A DNA stretch of 56,315 nt from contig NZ_AFIE01000019.1 in NCBI RefSeq assembly GCF_000214135.1, positions 1 through 56,315 of the forward strand, in the 5' to 3' direction. Positions 8,632 through 17,069 of the stretch are shown here, piece by piece. The position numbers and the translations under genes were made by a program. The notes beneath the pieces were generated by a model that saw nothing but the letters and a program-made list of their open reading frames with translations, made no database searches and was not told the DNA's origin. Position 1 is the stretch's first letter. Each line of letters starts with the position of its first letter. This DNA is from Acinetobacter sp. P8-3-8. Its GTDB lineage: Bacteria; Pseudomonadota; Gammaproteobacteria; Pseudomonadales; Moraxellaceae.

Positions 8632-10185
8632 CTAACTCTTTGGCTGTTTTACATTTTGTTGCTGTAATTGCTGTTGCAACTGAGCAAGCCGAGCATTTAA
8701 TAGTTGAATTCGTCGGTTCTTTTCTTGTAAAGCTGAAGCAAGTTGAGTCACCTTATTCTGTAATTTAACCGTTTTTTCACGGGATGTCATAACTTTTGTA
8801 GATAATTCAGTATTTGTCTGATTCGCCTGTATATTTTTCTTTGCAGAACCTTGTGATGAATTTTGCTCATTATCAGCAATTAAACTCATTTCAGCCTGAT
8901 CTAAACGATACTTTGCAGAGCCTGACTGTTTTCGGGTCGTAATTGGTGCAGTCGGTGTCTTATATTTAACTTGAGGTGTCTGTTTATAGCTTGCTGCTAA
9001 ATTTAACGCAGCACCACGACGAATACGATTGATATCACCCTGAATAAAGGCATTGGCATTATTTTCTTTAATCTGCTTCATGACTTCTGGAATACTTTGA
9101 TGTGTTTCAGCGGCAATTCTTGACGCAATTGTCCATAATGATTCATTGGCTTGTACAACATGTCCTGGATCATTATTGTTGTTTTTGATTTGTTGTTTAG
9201 CTGATGGTGCTGCTTTTGCATTTTCAGTTTTAGGTTTCGCTTTTGCAGGTTCTGTTTTGGCGGTCTCAGTTTTAACTTTAGCTGGTTCTGCTTTTGCAGT
9301 TTCTGTTTTAGTTGTCTCAGTTTGAGGTTTTTCTGATTCGCTCTTTGTTACTTCAGGTTTGGCTTTTGTAGTTTCAGTTTTAGCCGTCTCAACTTTAGGT
9401 TTGATGGTTGCTACTTCTGGTTTCTGTTCCATTTTTTGTACGTTTTGAATGGGCTGAGTTGCATTTACTGGCGTTACAACTGCTTGTTGGGTAATTGTTT
9501 GAGTATTGCTCTTATTGTTATTCGATGTTGTCACTGGATTTGACGTTGTGACTTGAGTTGCTGCTTTTTGTAGACTTTGTAATGTCGGTGGTGTAGCAAC
9601 ACTAATGACCAATGGTCGTTGAGTGTTTGTAGATGATATCGATTTTACAGTGCTTGGCGTAGATGTAGTGATAGCACTATTCGTCTGATATGAAGTACTG
9701 CTTGGTAAATTGAGTGCAATATCTTTCTCACTGACAATCATTTGAGGGGTCAGTAACTTTTCATTCCTTGTCGCATTGAGCTGAGCTGTTGGAGGGTTTG
9801 GGCGACCACGAGTCAAAGCTGTTTTTATTTGTTGAAGATGTGTCGCACTTCCTTCTTTTACTTTTAATAAAATATTCAGTTCAGCGTCAACCATTGGACG
9901 AGATGAGGTAATGACAATTACCCCAGTACCGTCATTAGAACGTCGTGTATAGAAGTTTAAATGCCCAGGCGGTTGATTGGCAAATCCGACACTCATCATG
10001 TCTTCTGTATCCGCCAAACCTACTTCGATCTTTTCGTTAGGATTTGCATTACTAAACTTCATTTCTGCATACAATAAATCACCAGACCCAGATTGAATTT
10101 GAATAGGGGTGAGCGTGATTGCACTCGCTGCTTGCGAAGTCATGATGGTTAAAATGGCGATTTTTAATTTGTTATATACAGTCAT
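8632..10185 (-). CDS. fimV: FimV N-terminal half: periplasmic FimV/LysM protein
   Basis: This 517-residue protein is exported: the start at 10185 gives a signal ending TSQAASA before ITLTPIQ, with GGAT upstream, whereas the further-out start at 10218 has no site. Residues about 23-120 match the FimV N-terminal domain (SGSGDLLYAEMKFSN, SSRPMVDAELNILLKV). A Lys/Thr/Glu/Pro low-complexity part follows, then a LysM-like segment (HVVQANESLWTIASRIA) expected to bind peptidoglycan. The C-terminus is a Gln-rich coiled coil. It lacks the membrane and cytoplasmic parts of classical FimV, which are encoded 48 bases downstream. A role in type IV pilus assembly is inferred. Confidence 0.88.
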   Translation of the reverse strand: MTVYNKLKIAILTIMTSQAASAITLTPIQIQSGSGDLLYAEMKFSNANPNEKIEVGLADTEDMMSVGFANQPPGHLNFYTRRSNDGTGVIVITSSRPMVDAELNILLKVKEGSATHLQQIKTALTRGRPNPPTAQLNATRNEKLLTPQMIVSEKDIALNLPSSTSYQTNSAITTSTPSTVKSISSTNTQRPLVISVATPPTLQSLQKAATQVTTSNPVTTSNNNKSNTQTITQQAVVTPVNATQPIQNVQKMEQKPEVATIKPKVETAKTETTKAKPEVTKSESEKPQTETTKTETAKAEPAKVKTETAKTEPAKAKPKTENAKAAPSAKQQIKNNNNDPGHVVQANESLWTIASRIAAETHQSIPEVMKQIKENNANAFIQGDINRIRRGAALNLAASYKQTPQVKYKTPTAPITTRKQSGSAKYRLDQAEMSLIADNEQNSSQGSAKKNIQANQTNTELSTKVMTSREKTVKLQNKVTQLASALQEKNRRIQLLNARLAQLQQQLQQQNVKQPKS

Positions 10186-10295
10186 CTCTATCCATTGCTC
10201 TGACGAAGTATAAGGCATTGGAATGATACAATACCTAGCTGTATTCTAAATGTAAAATATTAACACTCTAGTTACATAAATATAGTTACATAAAA

Positions 10296-10320
10296 AAGCC
10301 GATCAAGATAGACCGGCTCA
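10296..10320 (-). terminator. rho-independent terminator of asd
   Basis: AGCCG(G/A)TC arms flank a short loop. On the minus strand GATCGGCT is followed by six T. It lies 28 bases past the asd stop and ahead of fimV, suggesting fimV has its own promoter. Confidence 0.82.
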
Positions 10321-10347
10321 TTTAATGTTTCACTTATTTTTGCGATT

Positions 10348-11466
10348 TTAACTATTTTTATAGTCAATTAAAATACGCAACATACGACGTAAAGGTTCAG
10401 CTGCACCCCAAAGAAGTTGGTCACCTACAGTGAAAGCGCCTAAATACTCTTTACCCATATTGAGCTTACGTAAACGACCTACAGGTACAGATAAAGTTCC
10501 TGTTACCGCGACTGGAGTAAGATCAGTCATTGATGCTTCACGAGTATTTGGAACCACTTTTGCCCATTGATTAGACTGACGAATCATGTCTTCAATTTCA
10601 TCAAGCGGTACATCTTTCTTCAATTTCAATGTTAAAGCTTGAGAATGGCAACGCATTGCACCAATACGGACACAGTGACCATCAATAGGAACGATTTGAG
10701 AATTGCTTAAAATCTTGTTGGTTTCAACTTGACCTTTCCATTCTTCCTTCGATTGACCATTTTCAAGCTGCTTGTCGATATAAGGAATCAATGAACCAGC
10801 TAAAGGCACACCAAAGTTTGCAGAAGGGAAGCCTTCGCCACGTTGTAACTCAGCAATTTTACCATCAATATCTAAAATAGCTGAACGAGGGTCATCTAGT
10901 AAGTCTTTGGTATTGTTATACAAATAACCCATACCTGTGATTAACTCACGCATATTCTGCGCACCAGCGCCAGAAGCCGCTTGGTAAGTCATCGCAGTCA
11001 TCCATTCCACTAAGTTTTGTTGGAATAATGAACCCATACCCATCAACATCAATGAAACTGTACAGTTACCACCAACAAATGTTTTAGTGCCATTGACTAA
11101 ACCATCTTTGATCACATTTAAGTTCACAGGATCAAGTACGATAATCGCTTCATCATCCATACGTAATGTAGATGCAGCATCGATCCAGTAACCATTCCAA
11201 CCTTCAGCTTTTAGCTTTGGGAAAACTTCAGATGTATAATCGCCACCTTGGCAGGTAATAATGACATCCATTTGCTTCAGACTGGTAATGTCCGTCGCTT
11301 CCATAAGTGCTGGAGCAGTTTTACCACCAAAAGCAGGGGCTTCACCACCTGCATTACTGGTAGAGAAATAGAACGGCTCAAAATGAGCAAAATCATTCTC
11401 TTCAACCATACGTTGCATAAGGACGGAACCAACCATCCCGCGCCAACCGACCAGACCTACTTTCAT
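10348..11466 (-). CDS. asd: aspartate-semialdehyde dehydrogenase Asd
   Basis: Asd reduces aspartyl phosphate to aspartate semialdehyde with NADPH, feeding lysine, threonine, methionine and diaminopimelate synthesis. I start it at 11466 (372 residues), because the Rossmann motif [12 protein letters not shown] must lie at the extreme N-terminus and GAGG precedes that ATG. The longer frame would add 26 atypical residues. The catalytic motif GGNCTVSLM puts the nucleophile at Cys135, the same number as in the Gram-negative enzymes. Monocistronic with a terminator behind it. Confidence 0.97.
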   Translation of the reverse strand: MKVGLVGWRGMVGSVLMQRMVEENDFAHFEPFYFSTSNAGGEAPAFGGKTAPALMEATDITSLKQMDVIITCQGGDYTSEVFPKLKAEGWNGYWIDAASTLRMDDEAIIVLDPVNLNVIKDGLVNGTKTFVGGNCTVSLMLMGMGSLFQQNLVEWMTAMTYQAASGAGAQNMRELITGMGYLYNNTKDLLDDPRSAILDIDGKIAELQRGEGFPSANFGVPLAGSLIPYIDKQLENGQSKEEWKGQVETNKILSNSQIVPIDGHCVRIGAMRCHSQALTLKLKKDVPLDEIEDMIRQSNQWAKVVPNTREASMTDLTPVAVTGTLSVPVGRLRKLNMGKEYLGAFTVGDQLLWGAAEPLRRMLRILIDYKNS

Positions 11467-11650
11467 GTCACTTTGCCTCGGTGCGTTAAAAAATAAAAGG
11501 GGCTTGAGTGTATCAAAAGGGCGTGTAACTGCAATAGCATACACAATGAAAACACAACTATATTGTGCAATATATCTTGTTTATGATACATGCAAAATTG
11601 ATATTAATTTATGAATGAATAAAAAATTAAGAATATAAGAGTGACAAAAT

Positions 11651-12766
11651 ATGATTTGGATTGAAGTGTTGGCAGGTATTGTGATTTGGCTAAGTTTTTG
11701 GTCACTGATTCCTCGTGATGAATGGTGGTTTCGTGGTGCAGATTTTCCAAGATTACAAATTTTGGCATTGGGTATTATTGCTTTATCCTTTTTATTATTT
11801 TGGAAAACGCCGTGGGATTTAAGCCGAGAAATTATTTTACTTTTTCTCATCGCAGCGTTGGCATTTCAATTGAAAATGGTTTTGCCTTATACCTTCTTAT
11901 GGAAAAAACAAGTTAAACAAGTTGAAAAACATCAATTGAATAGCGATCAACAAATTTCGGTTATTGTTTCAAATGTACTCACTCCAAATCAGCAATATCA
12001 TTTGTTGATTGAGCAAATTGAAAAACATCAACCAGATATTGTGCTGACATTAGAGACAGACCAAACTTGGCAAAATCAACTTACTAAAATTGAACGTCAC
12101 TATCCATATCGTGTACCTGTGCCTTTGGACAATTTATATGGCATGCACCTCTACAGCAAGTTAAAACTGGTGGATACCGATGTTAAATTTATTTTGAGTG
12201 ATGAAATTCCTTCTATTCATACGACTGTTATTTTACGTTCTGGGCAGCCTGTACAACTTTATTGCTTGCATCCTAAACCACCGAGTCCAACTGAAGCCAA
12301 AGATTCCACATTACGTGATGCTGAATTACTCATCATCGGAGATCAAATTAAAGACTTAGATGAAAGTTCTATCGTGATGGGGGATTTGAATGATGTTGCA
12401 TGGTCACGTACTACTCGATTATTTCAACGAATTAGTGGTCTGCTTGATCCTCGTGTTGGACGCCGATATATCAATACTTTTCATGCAGATTATCGATTCT
12501 TGAGATGGTCTTTAGATCATTTATTTCATAGTACAGATTTTGCTCTAGTACATATGGAACGTCTACCGCATATTGGATCTGATCATTTTCCAATTTATGT
12601 GGTTTTGCAGACAGGTAGAGTTTTTGAACAGATTCAAGAAGAATTAGAGCAGTCAGATGAGGATGAAGAAGAAGCGCAACAAGCGATTCAAGAAGGAATT
12701 GAAAAAGCTGAGAAAGAAGAAAAAAGAGTGACGGATGAAATAACAAAACCTTATAGATCTGACTGA
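11651..12766 (+). CDS. membrane-anchored endonuclease/exonuclease/phosphatase family protein
   Basis: Three hydrophobic helices (about residues 3-20, 35-51 and 60-78) precede an EEP-fold domain at about 101-320. The catalytic set is visible: Asn108 in SNVL, Glu135 in TLETD, His207 in LHPKPP, Asp245 and Asn247 in GDLND, Asp289-His290 in SLDH, and Asp311-His312 in GSDHFPI. The fold hydrolyses phosphodiesters or phosphomonoesters, and homologues with N-terminal helices are common in proteobacteria, but their substrate is not established. The last 45 residues are strongly acidic and helical. The gene stands alone, divergent from asd. Confidence 0.88.
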   Translation: MIWIEVLAGIVIWLSFWSLIPRDEWWFRGADFPRLQILALGIIALSFLLFWKTPWDLSREIILLFLIAALAFQLKMVLPYTFLWKKQVKQVEKHQLNSDQQISVIVSNVLTPNQQYHLLIEQIEKHQPDIVLTLETDQTWQNQLTKIERHYPYRVPVPLDNLYGMHLYSKLKLVDTDVKFILSDEIPSIHTTVILRSGQPVQLYCLHPKPPSPTEAKDSTLRDAELLIIGDQIKDLDESSIVMGDLNDVAWSRTTRLFQRISGLLDPRVGRRYINTFHADYRFLRWSLDHLFHSTDFALVHMERLPHIGSDHFPIYVVLQTGRVFEQIQEELEQSDEDEEEAQQAIQEGIEKAEKEEKRVTDEITKPYRSD

Positions 12767-12803
12767 AATTGTTAGACAATAATGACTTGTAATTTCTGAC
12801 ATT

Positions 12804-12821
12804 TGTAAGAAATAGCTTACA
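12804..12821 (+). promoter_or_regulatory. GacA upstream activating sequence (TGTAAG-N6-CTTACA)
   Basis: A perfect 18-base palindrome, TGTAAG-AAATAG-CTTACA. This is the sequence known to bind phosphorylated GacA upstream of rsmX, rsmY and rsmZ in Pseudomonas. It starts 38 bases after the EEP gene stop and about 65 bases before the probable start of the GGA-rich RNA, a distance similar to the Pseudomonas arrangement. Weak -10-like sequences follow at 12843-12848 and 12866-12871. Confidence 0.85.
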
Positions 12822-12876
12822 TGGATTTAGTCTCTAAGCGGATAGTATCACAATGCATTTGGGCTTAATCTTTACT

Positions 12877-13049
12877 CATCGGCAAACGGATTGGGAAAGG
12901 AAGAGTCCCGCTAAGGAAGACGAAGCTGATGGAATAATCATCATGGATTTGATGTTGGAATGGATCACCAAATAAAATAAGAATAAGACACGAAAGCACA
13001 ACCTCATAGGCCCGAGTTTTGCAGGATGCAGAACTCGGGTTGTGTTTTT
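12877..13049 (+). ncRNA. candidate RsmY/RsmZ/CsrB-like CsrA-sequestering small RNA
   Basis: This intergenic stretch has no plausible gene but holds nine GGA trinucleotides, beginning at 12888, 12894, 12899, 12915, 12931, 12945, 12957, 12962 and 13024. Several lie in loops of short hairpins: GGGA/TCCC at 12893-12909, TGAT/ATCA at 12927-12940, CATCA/TGATG at 12939-12954 (overlapping the previous one) and TTGG/CCAA at 12955-12971. The terminal hairpin 13011-13039 also has GGA at its apex and is followed by five T. GGA in loops is the hallmark of RNAs that titrate CsrA/RsmA. With the GacA-type site upstream, a Gac/Rsm regulatory RNA is the best reading. The 5' end is estimated and could be about 20 bases further left. 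Confidence 0.8.
13011..13049 (+). terminator. rho-independent terminator of the GGA-rich RNA
   Basis: CCCGAGTT and AACTCGGG form an 8-bp stem with an inner TGCA/TGCA helix closing on GGA, then T5 at 13045-13049. CACAA/TTGTG may extend the base of the stem. Confidence 0.87.
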
Positions 13050-13097
13050 ATGAAGTATTGAAAATTCAAAAGATCTCTAATATGACGATCACAAAAC

Positions 13098-13133
13098 TTA
13101 CAGTGATAAAAACAAGTTACAGTGATAAAAACA
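13098..13133. repeat. 17-base tandem direct repeat
   Basis: TTACAGTGATAAAAACA occurs at 13098-13114 and again at 13117-13133, separated by two bases. It lies between the RNA terminator and the 3' end of the acyltransferase gene. Purpose unknown. Confidence 0.7.
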
Positions 13134-13195
13134 GAAAGCTATGCATTCGATTTTTGTACACCTAGCTCAGTTCGAGCAAATTAAACCAATTCAAT

Positions 13196-14131
13196 TTAAT
13201 AAATCTTTTCGTAACCTTGAGGACGTGTCTTAAAACGACGATGAAACCACATATATTGCGTTGGTGCGATACGAAGCTGATTTTCAATGATTTTATTCAC
13301 ACGAATAGCATCATCTAATTCATCTTCACTCGGTAAAGGATCAACGGCTGGTTCAATCAAGACATGATATTTAGGATTTTTAATATCACCATCACGATAA
13401 AAATAAAGTGGAATAGCGACAGCTTTCGATATTTTCAATAAACGACGATGTGCTGTAACAGTTGCCGCAGGCGTACCAAAAAATGGCGCCATCACCCCTT
13501 GTTTTAAACCAAAATCTTGATCTGGGCTGTACCAAATCGCATCACCTTCTTTTAAGTGGCGAATCAACCCACGCATATCATCATGATCAATTTGCGCTTT
13601 ATAAATGGTTGCACGACAACGATAGATCAACATATCTAAAAGCGGATTATTTTGTGGACGATAAACCACATCAGGTTCAAAGAATTGCGCACATAAATAA
13701 CCACCTGCATCGAGCATGGTGCTATGTGTTCCAAGCAATAGAACACCTTTGCCTTGTTGTTGAGCATGGGTGATATGTTCTAAACCTTCAATGCTGACAC
13801 GATTTTTAAACCATTTTGGTGAATACCATGCATTGAGCGTTTCAAAAACACCAATCATCTGATCAATAAAAACTTGGCGTGAATTTTCAATGACTTGTTC
13901 AGTAGACCATTCTGGAAAACAGACTTCTAGGTTGCGTATCGTAGTTTTGCGCCGTGATTTAAGGCGATTAAACGCAATATTGCCTAACACTGTTGCCAAA
14001 CGATGTTGAATCGCCCATGGCAAGATGGCAAGTATCATTAAAAATACGATGGCAATCCAGATTCCCCAGTATTTGGGCTGTAAGAATGCCCAATAAAATT
14101 CTCCAGGTTCGTATTGATGCTTTTTGCTCAT
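13196..14131 (-). CDS. lipid A biosynthesis acyltransferase, LpxL/HtrB family
   Basis: This 311-residue inner-membrane protein has one N-terminal helix (about 22-42) and a cytosol-facing acyltransferase domain. The HX4D catalytic motif is His136-Asp141 in GTHSTMLDAGG, and SPDQDFG, MAPFFGTPAATV and QYMWFHRRFKTRP are typical of late acyltransferases that add secondary acyl chains to Kdo-lipid A. Whether it is the LpxL or LpxM type cannot be decided from sequence alone. It is monocistronic and converges on the small RNA gene. Confidence 0.88.
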   Translation of the reverse strand: MSKKHQYEPGEFYWAFLQPKYWGIWIAIVFLMILAILPWAIQHRLATVLGNIAFNRLKSRRKTTIRNLEVCFPEWSTEQVIENSRQVFIDQMIGVFETLNAWYSPKWFKNRVSIEGLEHITHAQQQGKGVLLLGTHSTMLDAGGYLCAQFFEPDVVYRPQNNPLLDMLIYRCRATIYKAQIDHDDMRGLIRHLKEGDAIWYSPDQDFGLKQGVMAPFFGTPAATVTAHRRLLKISKAVAIPLYFYRDGDIKNPKYHVLIEPAVDPLPSEDELDDAIRVNKIIENQLRIAPTQYMWFHRRFKTRPQGYEKIY

Positions 14132-14313
14132 AGCAATTTTGTAAATTTGGCTAAGTTAAGACTGAAAGAAGTGTAGCATGAACCTGATTAAAGTAGAAAA
14201 TTGCATTATGGATGAGTGCAATTCGATAGATGGTGAGCTTGTTTGTATTTGAAACGTATGATGAAATCAATGCGATGCATTGAAATAGATAACAAATAAC
14301 AAGGATATTGAAA

Positions 14314-14865
14314 ATGAAAACGCTACGTTTGATTCAAGGTGATATTACGATTCAAAAAGTAGATGCGATTGTAAATGCTGCCAATACTTCTTTATTAGGC
14401 GGTGGTGGAGTTGATGGAGCGATTCATCGTAAAGGGGGCTCCCAAATATTAGAAGATTGTCAAAAAATAAGAGCAAGGCAAGGAGGTTGTGCTGTCGGAC
14501 AAGCTGTCATTACTTCCGCAGGAACATTACCCAGTCGTTTTGTGATTCATACGGTAGGCCCTACTTGGCATGATGGGCAAGACGATGAAAATGAATTGTT
14601 GGAAAGTGCATATTTAAACAGCTTGAAACTTGCAGAAAAACATCAATTGGCTACTGTTGCATTCCCGAATATTTCAACAGGGGTTTATCATTTTCCAAAA
14701 CATCAAGCCGCTAAAATTGCGATTAAAGCTGTGATCGAATATATGCAAGATGCGGAAAGCTTGGCTGAAATTAATTTTGTCTGCTTTGATTTGGAAAATT
14801 TTAAAATCTATCGTCAGCAACTCGCTGAAGTCGATCAAAATCAATTCCAAGTTTTAGGTATATAA
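14314..14865 (+). CDS. macrodomain protein, O-acetyl-ADP-ribose deacetylase type
   Basis: This 183-residue protein is a single macrodomain. Family members of this length (YmdB type) hydrolyse O-acetyl-ADP-ribose or bind ADP-ribose. Signatures are [23 protein letters not shown] (residues 16-38, given here as the NAAN and [10 protein letters not shown] blocks), [19 protein letters not shown] and [12 protein letters not shown]. The ATG at 14314 has AAGGA 8 bases upstream, while a TTG two codons earlier has only two bases of spacing and is rejected. It is followed 30 bases later by the acyltransferase-3 gene. Confidence 0.92.
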   Translation: MKTLRLIQGDITIQKVDAIVNAANTSLLGGGGVDGAIHRKGGSQILEDCQKIRARQGGCAVGQAVITSAGTLPSRFVIHTVGPTWHDGQDDENELLESAYLNSLKLAEKHQLATVAFPNISTGVYHFPKHQAAKIAIKAVIEYMQDAESLAEINFVCFDLENFKIYRQQLAEVDQNQFQVLGI

Positions 14866-14895
14866 TTGAATTTGTTTAAATAGAAAAATATAACC

Positions 14896-15873
14896 ATGAG
14901 AGATACTTATTTAGATACCAGTAAGGCTGTTCTGATCTTTCTTGTGGTATTGGGGCATTTTTTAGAAAGAATGGTCGGCTGGAGCGATCCTGTTGCGCAT
15001 ACAGTATTGGGGACAATTTACTTTGTGCATATGCCTGCATTTATTTTTATTTCAGGCATGCTGTTTAAAGATAAAAACTGGATGAAAAATATTTTATTTT
15101 TTATCTCACTATATATTCCATTTCAGATTTTATTTCCTGCTTTTGATGCAATTTGGACAGGTACATTTCAAATCAATTGGAACCTATTTGAAAGACCCTA
15201 TTGGATTTTGTGGTATTTGCTTGGCATGATGGTTTGGACAGCGCTGACGCATTTTCTGATCAAAACTAAATTTGCAGTATGGATTGCTTTGATTTTGGCA
15301 TTGTGTATTGGTTTAAGCCCTTGGAATAATTATCAATATTCTATTGGGCGAATCTTTACGTTCTTATCGTTTTTCGTGATTGGTGCTGTTTATGGCAAAG
15401 CAATCATTCAAAATATTCGATCAATTCGTTATGCAGAATGCTTTGGATTATTGATTTTATTCGGCATTGTTAGTTTTGTTTATTTGAGCCAAATCAATCA
15501 ATTCTGGTTGTATGGAAGTTTAAGTTATCAACAACTTAAAGTCAGTGCATTTGACGGTACTCTGATGCGCTTGGGTTGTATGGCAATTTCAAGCTTGGGG
15601 ATCGTGACTATTTTCGCTGTCATCAAATTGTTCCAATCTCGTTTTCTTAAACTTGGTACAAATACTTTACCTGTTTATTTACTCCATGGTTTTGTGGTTA
15701 TTTTTATTTCAAAATATTGGAAATTAGATAGTCATATTTTGATTGAAATCATCGTGTGTATTGGGTTGTCTATGATGACCTGTTGGATTTTACAACAGCA
15801 ATTTTTTGATATGTTATTAAGAAAAATGTCGTTGTGGTTGATGAAACCTATTGCGAAATTAGGTTTGAAATAG
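14896..15873 (+). CDS. acyltransferase-3 family membrane protein
   Basis: This 325-residue polytopic protein has about ten hydrophobic helices. The N-terminal DTSKAVLIFLVVLGHFLERM and HMPAFIFISGMLF blocks are typical of the acyltransferase-3/fucose 4-O-acetylase-like family, in which a conserved His (here in LGHF) is catalytic. Members transfer acetyl or succinyl groups to sugars or other envelope molecules. The acceptor here is unknown; the gene has no sugar-biosynthesis neighbours. It follows the macrodomain gene closely and may share its transcript. Confidence 0.85.
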   Translation: MRDTYLDTSKAVLIFLVVLGHFLERMVGWSDPVAHTVLGTIYFVHMPAFIFISGMLFKDKNWMKNILFFISLYIPFQILFPAFDAIWTGTFQINWNLFERPYWILWYLLGMMVWTALTHFLIKTKFAVWIALILALCIGLSPWNNYQYSIGRIFTFLSFFVIGAVYGKAIIQNIRSIRYAECFGLLILFGIVSFVYLSQINQFWLYGSLSYQQLKVSAFDGTLMRLGCMAISSLGIVTIFAVIKLFQSRFLKLGTNTLPVYLLHGFVVIFISKYWKLDSHILIEIIVCIGLSMMTCWILQQQFFDMLLRKMSLWLMKPIAKLGLK

Positions 15874-15926
15874 CATTCGTTTTGTAGGTTCTATAGAAAA
15901 TATAACAGTTTAAAGTGTGAATAAAA

Positions 15927-16400
15927 ATGAAGATTAGAACAGCAACATCAAGTGATATAGATCAAATTACAGCTTTAATCGCCCCGTTTATTGATGAATT
16001 TGCAGTTGATCAAAATGGTCGGCAGCTATTTACAACTCATATGATTCAACGCTTTATTGAAAATAGTGAGGTTGACTATTTTGTTTATGAGAATAATCAC
16101 AAAATAATAGGTGTTATTGCATATAAGCAGCCTGCACATTTGATTCATTTCTTTGTGAATCAATCTTTTCAAGGAAAGGGTATAGGTCGAGCAATGTGGG
16201 AATTTGTTTTAAACCAACTTATTCAAAAGCATGGTTCAGAACATCCGAGTTTAGAAAATCAAAGTTTAGAATGTACAGTGAATTCTAGTTGCAATGCTCA
16301 AGTGGTATATGAAAAGTTTGGGTTTAAAGCAATAAGCGACGTCATTATCAATCGAGGCCTTCGCTATGTTCCTATGCGCTTTGATTTCAGGTTTGAATAA
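15927..16400 (+). CDS. GNAT-family N-acetyltransferase
   Basis: This 157-residue cytoplasmic protein is a single GNAT domain. The acetyl-CoA pyrophosphate loop is QGKGIG at residues 82-87, preceded by the strand HLIHFFVNQSF. The C-terminal NAQVVYEKFGFKAIS matches the family's last helix and strand. The acceptor cannot be told from sequence. It is 53 bases downstream of the acyltransferase-3 gene, on the same strand. Confidence 0.85.
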   Translation: MKIRTATSSDIDQITALIAPFIDEFAVDQNGRQLFTTHMIQRFIENSEVDYFVYENNHKIIGVIAYKQPAHLIHFFVNQSFQGKGIGRAMWEFVLNQLIQKHGSEHPSLENQSLECTVNSSCNAQVVYEKFGFKAISDVIINRGLRYVPMRFDFRFE

Positions 16401-16455
16401 GATGCTTACACTCTAAAATCTGAAAAGACTAAATTTTTGAATCATATAGAATTAA

Positions 16456-16478
16456 AAGCCACATCGCAGATGTAGCTT
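16456..16478 (-). terminator. hairpin terminator of the small secreted protein gene
   Basis: AAGC-CACATC-GCA-GATGT-AGCTT forms a stem with one unpaired base. On the minus strand it ends GGCTTTTAATT. It also lies after the GNAT gene and may serve both. Confidence 0.6.
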
Positions 16479-16509
16479 CTAATTTGAGAGATGTGATGCA
16501 TTCGGTTTA

Positions 16510-16731
16510 TTATTTCGCTGCTGGCGCTTGATCCTCTGTTTTTTTCGATGCTGTTTTGGTCATATTATGCTTTTTAGCATGTTTTACTTGATGTTGTTTT
16601 TGGCTTTTATGTGTTGCCATTTTCTGTGATGCGACTTTATCTGTGTGTTGTGCAGGTGTTGCTGCCATTGCTGAACCCGCAAAAACTGCTGTAGTGAATG
16701 CTGCGATAAGAAGTGATGTTACTTTTTTCAT
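16510..16731 (-). CDS. small exported Lys/His-rich protein
   Basis: This 73-residue protein has a clear signal peptide (MKKVTSLLIAAFTTAVFAG, cleavage after SAMA). The mature part is very basic and hydrophilic, with QHQVKHAKKHN and many Lys, His, Gln and Thr. It resembles in composition the acid-shock/Asr-type periplasmic proteins of enterobacteria, but I see no definite homology. The next 300 bases upstream hold no gene. Confidence 0.7.
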   Translation of the reverse strand: MKKVTSLLIAAFTTAVFAGSAMAATPAQHTDKVASQKMATHKSQKQHQVKHAKKHNMTKTASKKTEDQAPAAK

Positions 16732-17028
16732 GGTGCTTCTCTTTTAAAAAGTTCGAGATCTGAACTAGATTCGATCGTCTTATATTCAATGATTTGTGTG
16801 GAAAGATCATGGAGCAAATGTAGAGTTAAATATTTGGAATGAAATGAATTTTTGTAAGATTTGAATTGTATGGTAAATCTTGAGAAATTTTAAAATTCGT
16901 TTAAGGTTTGTTTGAATAATACAGCTCGGTTTTGTTACTGAGTTTAAACTTAATTATTTCTGAAAATATTTAAGTGTGAGAATGTATTCGCTAGAAAGAT
17001 TCCTTATTTTCACTATTCATCGTTGTAA
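16732..17028. other. AT-rich intergenic stretch, nothing recognised
   Basis: About 300 AT-rich bases between the small exported protein and the terminator of uup. It must contain the promoter of the former. No repeat, RNA structure or operator stands out. Confidence 0.4.
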
Positions 17029-17057
17029 AAAAACTCCGCACGATGGCGGAGTTTTTA
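17027..17057 (-). terminator. rho-independent terminator of uup
   Basis: AAAACTCCGC and GCGGAGTTTT flank the 6-base loop ACGATG. On the minus strand seven T follow. It starts 13 bases after the uup stop. Confidence 0.88.
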
Positions 17058-17069
17058 AAGAAGTATCAA

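Noticed and set aside
12877-13049. RNase P RNA, SRP RNA, 6S RNA or tmRNA
   Set aside because: None of their conserved cores, such as the RNase P GAGGAAAGTCC region or the SRP GGAAGGAAGCAGC loop, is present. The GGA pattern and the upstream palindrome fit Rsm/Csr RNAs instead.
13098-13133. A CRISPR array
   Set aside because: Two copies of a 17-base repeat two bases apart lack spacers, and no cas gene is near.
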